NCBI GenBank assembly: GCA_964020155.1 | Contig: OZ026555.1 | Span: 963,515-1,027,514, forward strand | Origin: Chondrilla cf. caribensis | Taxonomy: Eukaryota > Porifera > Demospongiae > Chondrillida > Chondrillidae | Direction: 5' to 3' | DNA length: 64,000 nucleotides | Shown: positions 1 through 45,600 of the stretch, piece by piece | Position numbering within the stretch: the first letter of the stretch is position 1 | How the letters are laid out: every line of letters starts with the position of its first letter | The notes under the pieces: generated by a model | What the model saw: only the letters and a program-made list of their open reading frames with translations | Told to the model about the DNA's origin: nothing | The model's database searches: none | Made by a program: the position numbers and the translations under genes

Positions 1-1225
1 AATGAAGAAATTATTACCTTTCGAATTTAGTATTATCATTACGATGTGACACAATGCAGTCATTTAATAGAATATTCTAGTGATGGAATATTCTAGTTGA
101 AAGAATCACTTCTACTGTCCCAAGAAATTGTATTTGAGATGATTCTCGCACACATGGCTTGAACAGGCCCAGCGTGTGTGCAACATGCGTCAGCAGGGAG
201 ACCAGAATCTCTTTGGAATCTACACAAATGCTGGGTAGCCACACTCATAGGATAACACAAGAGTACACATCTTATGTGATATTACCAGTGTTGATGCAGA
301 TGAATGGCTTTCTCTTTGTTCAACCCGATTGTAGTGTGTGATCAGATGGTACAATGTGTGGCTCACCTTCCATCCTTGGGTTGATCTCCATTGATCATTT
401 TGAATTGAACCAATGATGTCATCACTCATTTCATCATCACCAGTGTGTAGTTTGTATGTATTAATTATATCACCTTTAGGAAGGACACACACGCAGAGAA
501 TGGACCTTTTGTACAGGATACTGAGGGTGAAGCCCGAGGTGTTCCTTGAAAGGATCCATTTCATGTGGGTCCTTCCTAGAGTGATATAAGTACGTAAATG
601 TCATGTATCCTGGTCAGCGGCAACGTCCAAGGGACTGACAAGGATGTGTTCATGGGATATATACGTATCCTTGTAAGTTTCTGCTGTTGCCACGATCAGG
701 ATACATGTATGTACGTATGTACAGTAAGCCCTCTTGATTAAAACCACCTACGTACATACATACGTATACTATATGGTAGATATCGTATAACATGCACACA
801 GAATGAAGTATTGTCTGTGTATGTTCAGTCTGTAATGGTTGTTTCCCCCTGTGGCAAACCCTGGCTCTGATAAACCGTGTGATATGTCTGTGAGTATCCC
901 AGTGTTGCATCAGGAGTGATGTTGTTTGTCTGTATGTAGTCTAGTTAGCCCCTTTGTCTCCACCACCAGTGCATTCATTGTACGTACTAGCATGTTTGCC
1001 TGGCATTGTTGTGGGGTTTTGCTGCTGTACTACTGTCTCCAGTGGAATCTCTATAGATGACAGATGGCTTATTTATTGATCTTTTGATCAAAGAAGCATG
1101 GTGTACTGATTGTACCTGTGTTTATTCAATAATAATATTATTAATATCAATTCAATATCAATGCAACAGGATTCATGACATCACTATCAATGTAAATCAG
1201 ATCAGCATCAATACATGCCTGCATA

Positions 1226-1247
1226 CTTTGGAGACACACACACGCAT

Positions 1248-1311
<64 letters not shown>

Positions 1312-1397
1312 GTGCACACACACACGCATGTACACACACACACACACACGCATGTACACACACACACACGCACACACGCACACACACACACGCATGT

Positions 1398-1472
<75 letters not shown>
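1226..1472. repeat. (CA)n microsatellite with CATG/CGCA interruptions
   Basis: Nearly continuous CA dinucleotides broken by short ACGCATGTAC-type interruptions, so both strands are open in several frames and give spurious Thr-His or Cys-Val peptides. No coding role. Confidence 0.95.
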
Positions 1473-1475
<3 letters not shown>

Positions 1476-1728
1476 TTTCCTTATCACTGGATATAACAAA
1501 TTTTATCTTGGGACTTCACCAATTTCTCAAAATTTGCATATTTGCAAGTGTGATTGTGTAGAGAGTGTTGTTGTCATATCAAGAAACCATTCAGCTACCC
1601 ATAAAATTATCCCTTGTCACGTTATCTAGACCTTCAACAACCAACAAATTTGTCATAACATAAACACCTCTGTTGTGGGATTGCATTGAGGTTGTATTAG
1701 GAATAAAATTAATTTTCAGTATAAAGTG

Positions 1729-1788
1729 TACGTGTGTATGTGTGCGTGTGTGTGTGTATGTGTGCGTGTGTGTGTGTGTGTGTGTGTT

Positions 1789-1824
<36 letters not shown>

Positions 1825-1909
1825 TGTGTGTGTGAGTGAGTGAGTGTGTGTGTGTGTGTGTGTGTGCGTGCGTGTGTGTGTGTGTGAGTGTGTGTGTGTG
1901 AGTGAGTGT

Positions 1910-1967
<58 letters not shown>

Positions 1968-1990
1968 GTGTGTGTGAATGAGTGTGTGTG

Positions 1991-2047
<57 letters not shown>
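1729..2047. repeat. (TG)n microsatellite
   Basis: About 320 bp of TG repeats with interspersed GAG and TGCG variants, ending directly at the palindrome at 2049. Confidence 0.95.
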
Positions 2048-2048
<1 letters not shown>

Positions 2049-2049
<1 letters not shown>

Positions 2050-2094
2050 CCATAGACACTCTAAACTACGTACGTAGTTTAGAGTGTCTATGGT
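2049..2094. repeat. Perfect 46-bp palindrome
   Basis: The left 23 bases (ACCATAGACACTCTAAACTA followed by CGT) are exactly the reverse complement of the right 23, with no spacer (centre at ACGT/ACGT). It sits immediately after a long TG tract and could extrude as a cruciform. Confidence 0.95.
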
Positions 2095-2315
2095 GTGACT
2101 TTGTGTGCACACACGTCTGTGCTCCATAGTCTACAGGCTTACGTATGTATGTACGTACTTTCTATACCAAGTGTGTATAAGTACGAATGCAGCTATTCAT
2201 GGATTTACATACGTATGTTCTCTCAACTTCCTACACTGTGCATACGTACATATGGACGTGGGTGCATACCTAAGAGTCTATTTGTGTATGCAGCAGGTAT
2301 GTATGTACATATAGG

Positions 2316-2412
2316 TTATTCTCTGAGCACCGAGGGGTATTGACTATACACATCCTGAGGGCGGAGCCCAAGGGTGTGTATAGTCAATGACCCCGAGGTG
2401 CAAAGTGGATAA
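2316..2412. repeat. Foldback hairpin element
   Basis: Imperfect inverted repeat: the left arm (about 2316-2356) contains GGGGTATTGACTATACACA and the right arm (about 2370-2412) contains its near-complement. A short GC-rich loop with GGGCGGAGCCC separates them. It looks like a small non-autonomous foldback element. Confidence 0.7.
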
Positions 2413-2618
2413 CTGGCTTGTACCGTGATGCAATATTGCGTAAATTGACATGTTCACCAAATTCCGCACGCGGGCTTGGAGAACTCTTTACGAGGAAAGT
2501 AGTCTAGTTGTTTGAAAACTGTTTGTCTTTCAAGCAAAATGTATTCAAAACCTAAACACTTTGGACTTTTGACATCTAAAGAAGTATCCAGTGTGTTAAG
2601 AAGTCAGCTTTTCCTCTG

Positions 2619-2890
2619 AACACTCAGAAGAATACCGCTTGAGCTACGACTGTTTGGGTCGACTGGACGGAATATCAGAATAGTGGCATCCCAGATGACA
2701 GTGAACAATATCCAATTCATCAGATTTTGTGCTTAAGATTCGAAATAAGAACGGTGATCCCTATCCATCCAATATGTTGTACCAATTGTGTTGTGTTCTT
2801 TTACGGCAAATTCGTACTACTAACCCAAGCTGGAACATCTTGTATGTAGATGAACTGTTCTGTTCTTTAGTGCTTCTTATGAATTATTAA
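2619..2890 (+). pseudogene. Decayed Crypton/DUF3504-like recombinase fragment
   Basis: Conceptual translation gives two adjacent blocks. The first reads TQKNTA-stop-ATTVWVDW and resembles the conserved 'NTxxxxxxAVxVWxxW' start of KIAA1958/ZMYM/Crypton-type domains, with the expected Trp codon changed to TGA. After a frameshift near 2728 the second block reads DFVLKIRNKNGDPYPSNMLY, then QLCCVLLRQIR, matching the 'FVxEVRKxDGxxYPPxxLYxLCCGLxRxLR' signature of that family. No downstream catalytic tyrosine-recombinase domain is visible. Family assignment is from remembered consensus; the stop and frameshift are direct observations. Confidence 0.6.
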
Positions 2891-3579
2891 TGAGGTTGAA
2901 AATGCACGAGTAATGACGATACCCCACCCCACCCCACCAGAATAAAGGAAACGCCCACGCATTGTGGTGCAAGTAGGAATGTCCGGTGATCTGTAATTTG
3001 TAAATGTCCCACAAACTACAAACTATGAACTGCTCACGGTACTAGTGCACCAATGTAGGTGCATACTGTATGTATCTTTTTGATTGGGTGCGGTGTGCTA
3101 CATACGTACGTATGCCATTGCTGGTATGCTGAACAGCATTGTGAATGTCTTACAAAATGATTCGTGTAATTTGTGCTCCTTTTTACACTAATGACCACCT
3201 CACGTTTGACAATACTGTATATACATACATACATGAATATGTACATATGTTCGTTATATCATTGCACATATTTACGTGGCTATGTCTGTATTGATGTTCA
3301 CATGTGTAGTATGCATATGTACGTACGTACGTACGTGTATGCAATTTGTCTACACTGACTTCATGTACGTACATTGATATTTTCATGTAAAATTATACAC
3401 ACACATATGTAGTTTTAAAAATTGTATGTATATACGTACATACATACCATATATGCATACATGCATGCATTATTATGTATGTTAGTGTGTACAGTACATG
3501 TTTAGTATGCAAGTATATATGCACATATTTGTGTGTGTATATTGAAGATCTGTACTACATACAAATGTACTTACTTCAG

Positions 3580-14656
<11,077 letters not shown>

Positions 14657-14857
14657 TCTCCACCATGTAACATGTACATACACTGTATCTATTATCAATT
14701 GGTACGTCTGTCTTTATTGAGCTATAATTATAGCGGACCTGTCCGCGTGAAGTGCACGTGCACAATGGACTGTTTAAAAATGGCCGACAGCGGTGGGGTT
14801 TGCTCTGTTCTTCCGTATGTGGTTTTCCCTCAATAACACGAGCATGGTACAGTCATA
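14657..14857 (+). promoter_or_regulatory. Short CFAP100-THADA intergenic region, putative THADA promoter
   Basis: Only 201 bp separate the CFAP100 stop from the THADA start, on the same strand. It is GC-richer than the introns (GCGGACCTGTCCGCGTGAAG, AAAATGGCCGACAGCGG; the AAnATGGCCGAC core resembles a YY1-type site). An upstream ATG at 14844 runs into a stop after four codons. Promoter role is inferred from position. Confidence 0.45.
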
Positions 14858-32510
<17,653 letters not shown>

Positions 32511-32959
32511 TTGAGATACATAATCGATGTACACTATTGTATATGTATAATTAAAAGACATAATTGATACACCCTAATATGTTTCATATGTAGTATAATA
32601 ATCGAATAGTAATTTATATAGTAATTAATACGAAGTTTCGTGCACGCGGTTTAACGCGTTTTGCACGCACGCGCATTTCATTACCTGCATGGTGGAATTT
32701 AGGCGGCTTCGTGGTTTTCAAGCCCTCTAAGCGCTTTTGAGCTTGAGCCTCCTTTATAACGACTACATAGTTAGAATTGGGCCTAAGGTAGGTGCGTGGT
32801 GAACTATATCCAGTGAATATGATATCTCTTCAACGTGTTTATGTATTAAGTATGTGAATTTCCTTGAAAGCACTTTAGCTGGTGTACTGGTTAGACTGGT
32901 GCACCTCATTGGAATAGCACTCATCTTTGGTGCGTACCGTAAGTGAGAGGATATTGACG
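32511..32959. promoter_or_regulatory. THADA-to-CARD/GTPase intergenic region
   Basis: About 450 bp. The left part is AT-rich (THADA 3' end, several AATTAAA/ATTAATA words). The middle has a GC-richer patch (CACGCGGTTTAACGCGTTTT, GCACGCACGCGC) that probably belongs to the promoter of the next gene; a 5' UTR is expected before 32960. The open frame extends upstream to a TTG at 32927, but the first ATG is at 32960. Confidence 0.4.
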
Positions 32960-38259
<5,300 letters not shown>

Positions 38260-38365
38260 CACCTCATGCACAATTCATTTTATCCCTTTATACCTGCACT
38301 GGTGGACATTGACATGTTATGTTAGCCTGTACTGTAGCCTACATGTGATGCCTACCGCACACAAG
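38260..38365. other. 3' flank of CARD/GTPase gene before the duplication
   Basis: Probably 3' UTR. Homology with the second tandem unit begins at about 38366 (shared word ATCTCAAGTAACTG nearby), so the duplication breakpoint lies only about 100 bp past this stop codon. Confidence 0.45.
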
Positions 38366-38807
38366 AGTACTTAGTGCATGTGGTCCTGTAGTTTGTATCT
38401 CAAGTAACTGTTTGTATGCTGAACAGTGTCTCCATATTAATTTTACATTAATTATACATTATTTTGTTGTGATGGTCAGAACATGCAAACATTCAATTCA
38501 CAGGTACAAAGTGGGTTATGTAATAATTAATGATTATAATTAAATACTTATTCATACTTCTACTACATATATTATATAAATACAGTTACAATATTAGTAG
38601 TTTACATTAATAAATCAATACAAATTAATATTGATTCTATAATTATAAATTTTATTTATATGTCATGAATAATTTCATGGCTAGGCAAATAATAATATAA
38701 TTATGAGGGAATTGGAATTGTTCTCTTTTACATACTGAGTATAATAAGCAATACATATTGCATGCTAATAGAAAACATCAAATTTTGAAATTGTCGCTGA
38801 AAGAGGA

Positions 38808-39375
38808 GTTTCTAGTTGACTCCCACTGGAGCCAGGAGTGCTGGTTTGTGGTTGACTCCCACTGGAGCCACGAGTGCTGGTTTGTGGTTGACTCCCACTG
38901 GAGCTGGGAGTGCCGACTTGTGGTTGACTCCCACTGGAGCTGGGAGTGCCGGCTTGTAGTTGACTCCCACTGGAGCCGGGAGTGCCGGCTTGTAGTTGAC
39001 TCCCAATGGAGCCAGGAGTGCCGGCTTGTGGTTGACTCCCACTGGAGCCAGGAGTGCCGGCTTGTCGTTGACTCCCACTGGAGCCACGAGTGCTGGTTTG
39101 TGGTTGACTTCCACTGGAGCTGGGAGTGCCGGCTTGTAGTTGACTCCCACTGGAGCCACGAGTGCCGGCTTGTGGTTGACTCCCACTGGAGCCACGAGTG
39201 CTGGCTTGTCGTTGACTTCCACTGGAGCCAGGAGTGCCGGCTTGTGGTGGACTCCCACTGGAGCCACGAGTGCTGGCTTGTGGTTGACTCCCGCTGGAGC
39301 CACGAGTGCCGGCTTGTGGTTGACTCCCAATGGAGCCAGGATTGTTGGCTTGTGGTTGACTCCCACTACAGCAAC
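38808..39375. repeat. 36-bp minisatellite, unit A (about 16 copies)
   Basis: Unit GACTCCCACTGGAGCCAGGA plus GTGCCGGCTTGTGGTT. Open in several frames on both strands. On the minus strand it could be the low-complexity tail of the last NLR exon (SGSQPQAGTPGS frame) or 3' UTR. Unit B has about six copies. Confidence 0.92.
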
Positions 39376-39679
39376 AAGTACTGCCAACTACAACAAAACA
39401 GGAATAATAACATTATTACATCAGAAATATATAGAGAATATAATATTGTACTAATACATGCATGCTAGTCACAACAATGTGATTCAGCTTATAATGAATG
39501 TGTACATTCCCTTGACCATTACCAGACGTGTCCCATCTCTTTAATTGCATGGAATATTTAAAGGGGACTGATGCACTGCAGGGATTGGGGACACCATTAC
39601 ATTGCACCATGGAGATGTTATTTGAACCATTCCAATGCAATCAGTATGCTACTGAGGGGTCTAGAGTAGTGCAGGCACT

Positions 39680-40165
39680 GTGTACTATGTGTGCCACACC
39701 CAAATACAGTGTATGCCACACCTATATTATTATAAGTACAGTGTGTGCCACACCCAAGTACAGCGTGTACTGTGTGTACCACGCCAAGCATAGTACATAT
39801 GGTGTGCCACACCTATATAAGTACAGTGTGTGCCATGCCCAAGCACAGTGTGTGCCACACCCAACTACAGTGTGCACCACACTTAAGTATACTGTGTGCC
39901 ACACCCAAATACAGTGTGTGCCACACCCAACTACAGTGTGCACCACACTTAAGTATACTGTGTGTCACACCCAAATACAGTGTGTGCCACACCCAACTAC
40001 AGTGTGCACCACACTTAAGTATACTGTGTGTCACACCCAAGTACAATATCTGCCACACCAAAGTACAGTGTGTGCCACACACAAGTACACTGTGTGTCAC
40101 ACCCAAATACAGTGTGTGCCATATCAAGTACAGTTTGTGTCACACCCATGCAAGTACACTGTGTA
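39680..40165. repeat. Minisatellite of CACACCCAAGTACAGTGTGTGC-type words
   Basis: Irregular 22-bp words arranged in 66-bp higher-order repeats, in the terminal intron/3' region of NLR copy A; a shorter version is at 48310-48600 in copy B. Confidence 0.85.
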
Positions 40166-40293
40166 GTGAATCACACCAAGCATAGTACATTTTGTGCACA
40201 ACACCCAAGTATACTAAGCACTACATGTACCGCTAATGGATACATGGGTACGTACTGTGTATGCCATGCACAAGTACATAAAACAGTACTCAC

Positions 40294-40810
40294 TCCGTTG
40301 ACAACGGTTTCTTCGCAGTTCCCATGAGTCATCCTTGTGCCTGAACCATAGGAGGAACCTTGGGGACTTCAAGCAGTTGGCCAGGAGGTTCCATTTCAAA
40401 TACCGAGCCACAAACCTCGATCTCAAACACTCAGCAAAGAAATTAGTGTCATCTCTGAATCTGAAGAACAGACTGAAGCTGATGTTGTTCCTGTTGGCAG
40501 CCACACCAACAAGAATGGATTTGAGGAACTTTACCTCTTCAGGTATACAATTCCACTGGAAAGAAGGATTATAGGATACATGAGTATACTTATAGTATAC
40601 AGTGGTGTATAGTTTAGTATGCATTAGTTTATAAGTATACAGTAGTATACACTATGGTATAATATTATACATATTATACATTACATACACTCATCAGCAC
40701 AGATGCACAGACACTTACACACACATCATTACCCTCTACCTGTAGGCATCACAAAACGACTGACATAGAAAGTATCCATGCACATACAGATAACACAATC
40801 ACAGCTTGAT

Positions 40811-40881
<71 letters not shown>

Positions 40882-41384
40882 TATTACCACTGCCAACTTT
40901 GGCTATGTGGCCCCCAATTCAAGGGGGTGAGCCAGCAGGAGGCATCAGGACAAGGGACCCCATTGGCAGTGGGGACACATGCCCTGACACCCCAACCACA
41001 TGGCCCCCTCGTGCAGAGAGGTTACTCATCTGTGGGCTTGCAAGACCCACGAGATGAGAGAGGTGGGGTACAGCCCTGAGTGATGGCACCATAATGTCCA
41101 TCCTGGGCTCCAGGCTGCAGCAATCCCCACCCCTACACTTGGTAGCTTTCAGGTTGCTAGTATGCATACATTGCACAACCAGCAAGGTTGAGAATGTACT
41201 AGCACCTGGAAAAATAGCCACACAAGTTAGTTTACTCTCCCCAGTGACTTTGGTTCACAAATATCTTGAAATTTGTAAACCAGTCAGAAGCTGATACTTT
41301 CAACCGTTCAGGTGGCAAACCTGCTGGTTACAGGTCCGTCACCTTTCTGGCCTACTCATTCAATCAGCCTCCGTATCAACTGGG

Positions 41385-41445
<61 letters not shown>

Positions 41446-41728
41446 TACAGGTATACACTCATACAGAGGAGATGTATGTATATATACACACCTGATAAAC
41501 AGTGAGGGTTACTGTTTCAAAACTACACTGAGTCCAATTATCCCGCACTAATCGATATTCTTTATCAGTCATTTCAGATCCCTGCAGAGGACAACACAAC
41601 TACCATGTATTGCTAGCAAATACATATGTATACGTGTATATCCACTACAGCTTACTGGGTGAAATCATGTCCCACTGAATATCAACACAACTGAAGGCAG
41701 ACACACAGGAAAAACACACACAAAACAC

Positions 41729-41768
<40 letters not shown>

Positions 41769-42563
41769 CACAAACACACAGAATACAGCACACGCACACA
41801 TATACTCCTCCACATGCATGCACACATATGCACACTATGTAGGTGTGTTAACACATTCACACAGACACACATACGTACGTACATACATGTCAGTATGCTC
41901 ACACTCAAATGCACAAACTCACTGCCACAAGCTTCATACTGAGGTGGCATTGTGGGTCACACGTCTTTCCTGGTTTGTTCAGACCTCTGAATACCATGCC
42001 CCACTGGGATGGTGTGAGAGCCAAAGTCAGTGTACATTTACACTTTGATTTCAGTAGGTTCTCCAAAATGTCATTTGGATTAGCTGAGTTCTGTGTACTG
42101 GGTTGGTTCTGTGTACTGGTTTGGTTCTGTGTACTGGTTTGGTTCTGTGTACCGGTTTGGTTCTGTGTACCGGTTTGGTTCTGTGTACTGGGTTGGTTCT
42201 GTGTACTGGGTTGGTTCTGTGTACCGGTTTGGTTCTGTGTACTGGGTTGGTTCTGTGTACTGGGTTGGTTCTGTGTATCGGTTCGGTTCTGTGTACTGGG
42301 TTGGTTCTGTGTACTGGGTTGGTTCTGTGTACTGGTTTGGTTCTGTATACTGGGTTGGTTCTGTGTATTTTCAGTTTGTGACTCTGGAAATAAAATGGCA
42401 AAATACTCAAACTCAATAAAATCATTGTGAAGGTCTTTACAACTTCAAAACAATGCATGTGTATGCACATATGTACGTATACACACAAGCCCACACACAC
42501 GTGCCCAAAAACACACAAGCATACACACTTGAACACACAAACAGAGAGAGAGAGAACACATAT

Positions 42564-42636
<73 letters not shown>

Positions 42637-45600
42637 TGATCAAGGTACATACGTATTTGTTGCTGCAAGGAACCAACTTTACTCACCATACAAATGAGTT
42701 TGGCATGAGAATTCAAAGTTTTCACAATTTTCACTTCGACCCAGACCATCCAACAGTGACAACACAACCTGTTTCTCCTCCAAAGAGTTCACATCCTGTA
42801 GAGAGCAAACGTCACATACAATCACAGTGACACCTGTGTACAAAGACCAGCAATGAACAGGAGTATGGTCACGAACACAGTGACACCTGTGTACAAAGAC
42901 CAGCAATGAACAGGAGTACAGTCACAAACACAGTGATACCTGTGTACAAAGACCAGCAATGAACAGGAGTATGGTCACAAACACAGTGATACCTGTGTAC
43001 AAAGACCAGCAATGAACAGGAGTATGGTCACAAACACAGTGACACCTGTGTACAAAGGCCAGCAATGAAACAGGAGTATGGTCACGAACACAGTGACACC
43101 TGTGTACTAAGGCCAGCAATGAAACAGGAGTACAGTCACAAATACAGTGACACCTGTGTATAAAGGCCAGCAATGAAACAGAAGTACAGTCACAAACACA
43201 GTGACACCTGTGTACAAAGACCAGCAATGAAACAGAAGTACAGTCACAAACACAGTGACACCTGTGTAAAGGTTCAACCTCCCCCCCCCACACACACTCA
43301 CACATAACTTACTTGCATTATGTGAACAGAAACAGTTTTCAGTTCATTCAATTCCGTCCATCCTTCTTTAACTTTCTTATCAATTCCAGGTGTGGTCTCT
43401 GTACCAGGTGAGGTCTCTGTACCAGGTGAGGTCTCTCCACCTCCTGGTGGCTGACTCAAGAACATCACAGGCAATGTAAGCTTCTCCAAACATTGGGGGC
43501 AGTTCTTTTGGAGGTCAAGAAGACATTGGATCCAGTTTTGTGGGGTAAGACACAGCCGAAGATCAATAGAGGTCACCACTTGCAACAAATTGTCATCCTC
43601 AGACAATGCTTTGGTGAGGTGGACGTCATCCTGAGCAACGATCTCCACTTTCTTGAATGCAAGCTCGGCGGTTCCATCTGTGGTCATGTTCTTGAGGACG
43701 AATTTGAGAACTTCGATGTCGTACTGGGAGCAAATGGGGACAGACACTATTGACGGAAAAGGATTTACTTCGGTAAATTCTTCCTGCTTCGTCAGAAAAT
43801 CCTTCATTAATTTTGCATTATCAGATTCGTACGAACAAACAGCAATGTCCCAGGGATCCAAATTTGGTTGGGACGCACAGGATTTCTTTTCTGTTGCATC
43901 GGTTGGTGGCTGTGGGTACAGATCAGACAATAAGTCACTGCCTCCACATAGTGCGCTGTAGAGAACCAGAACATTCCTCATTTGTGCGTTGTCACTCAAC
44001 AGTAAATCCCAATATTGCGGTGTCACACTCCCTCTCTTTCTAGTCATTGACAAATGAACAGCGGCCAGGTATTCTTGGACAGCATTGCTGGCAAAATGGT
44101 ATACAAGGAAGGGATTCTCGCTAACCCTCCTGTCAATGACCACATCGTGATGAAGGAAAGCAGTGAAGGAATTCAGACCTGGAAACTCTTCCACTTTCTT
44201 GGAGTCGATCAAGTGATTTTCTCGTAAAGGATGCTTGGAACACTGGTTGAATGCTAGTTCACACAGATCAGCAAGTCCACTGGTTGCATACTGTATCTTA
44301 GTAAAGTCCCCAATGTTATAACCATAGCGTCTTTGAAGGTAATATTGGCACACTGCAGTCAGTTTGAATGCTGGCACATCTGTTTCAGCATAAGAAGGCA
44401 ATTTTGGATCACAGAATTTTTCCAATTCTTCAGGAATGCGCAAAATCCCATTAAGGATCGGAAATTGATGCAATAACACAATGAGCGTTTCCTTCCTTTG
44501 CCTGTCGATGTAGGTCTTGATGTCATCAGGAGTGAATCCCAGGACCTCCACGAAAGAGAGATCGGGCTTCTCAGTTGGCAGTTGAAGTTCTCGAAACATC
44601 CTTTCACCTAGTGGGAGCAAGACTGAGGTGTCTTCGGGGCAGGTGGCAATAACTATAGTGCACATTGCCAAGTAAGATACAAGATTCTTGAGAAGCTTGT
44701 ATAATTCTGTTGCCTGGATGATCTCTTGAGAATTTCCTTCTCCATCGCCTTCGGGTGCTTCGGAATCTTCTTCCTGCTTCAATTTTTGAATGCCGTCAAG
44801 TATAAAAACAACATCTCTTCCTCCAGTCTCCTCCCAGTATTGACAAACCCTGGTGAGCTGACTAGAAGGGCTGGGCAAGCCTTGCCAATCAGTAGCTATC
44901 TTGACAATATCAAAAAGGGCATTTTTGCCACAATCGGCTCTAGAGAGTGTCGCAATGTGCTCGGGCTCTATTGGCAATGGAACAATTGGCATATTGGAAT
45001 GTGTATCTCCGTCAAGGATATGTTTTCTGAGCTTAAGACAGAATGTACTTTTCCCGACTCCTGCCATACCATTGACAATAATCCATTGGCCTCCAACCTG
45101 AGTGTGCTTGAATCGCAGCACATCGGTGGGATTTTCGATTACCTTGGACGAACTGAAATACTTCAAATCGGTTTTCAAACCATTTTGACTGCTTACAACG
45201 AAATGGTTGAATTCTTGAGGAGATTTGAGCTTTTCTGTGGCCACGACAAGTAAAGAGGGTTCCCCATCACTGCTGCCCCTCGGATTCTCCTCTATAGTTT
45301 CTAACTTTTCTTTCAGTTTATCTCGAAGACATTTTATCTGTGTGAACAGACCAAGAGTAAGAAAGTGTAAATTTTAACATATTTTACATATATCCAATTA
45401 TATTGATATTGACGCTTAATTGGAGCTTAAATATAATATGGAGGAGCTTGCATACACTACATTTAGAAGACTATATACGGTGTTATGGTAGCACACAATA
45501 ACTACAGTTATTACTGATAATTTATTACTAGTTATCCACATTTCAATCAATGTGTAATATTAATATTATTATAATAACAGTTATTATCAATAATTTATAT

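Larger units (their letters stand above)
1..3579. other. Left flank without a confident coding exon
   Basis: This stretch lies upstream of the first recognisable CFAP100 exon. The N-terminal exons of CFAP100 are expected before position 3580, but I could not recognise them here and they may lie left of the window. The region holds two long CA/TG microsatellites, a perfect palindrome, a foldback hairpin, a decayed transposase-like fragment (listed separately) and many short runs of alternating TACGTA/CATACATA. A short open stretch at about 492-580 after a pyrimidine-rich AG could be an exon, but I cannot assign it. Confidence 0.5.

Noticed and set aside
1057..1629. Long ORFs rich in Thr-His or Cys-Val around CA/TG tracts (also at 4644-4939, 17818-18122, 22187-22622, 30622-31032, 35142-35673, 49285-49718)
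   Set aside because: They are translations of dinucleotide repeats on both strands, without conserved sequence.
32927..32959. Upstream start (TTG at 32927) for the CARD/GTPase protein
   Set aside because: TTG is not a usual eukaryotic start; the ATG at 32960 in the same frame is preferred.
38758..39468. 236-aa plus-strand ORF with VVDSHWSQECRL repeats
   Set aside because: Product of the 36-bp minisatellite (a multiple of three keeps all frames open); no conserved flanks on that strand.
43493..43961. Plus-strand ORFs opposite the NACHT exons (also 44726-45253, 52850-53083, 56900-57445)
   Set aside because: Antisense shadows of the conserved minus-strand coding exons.
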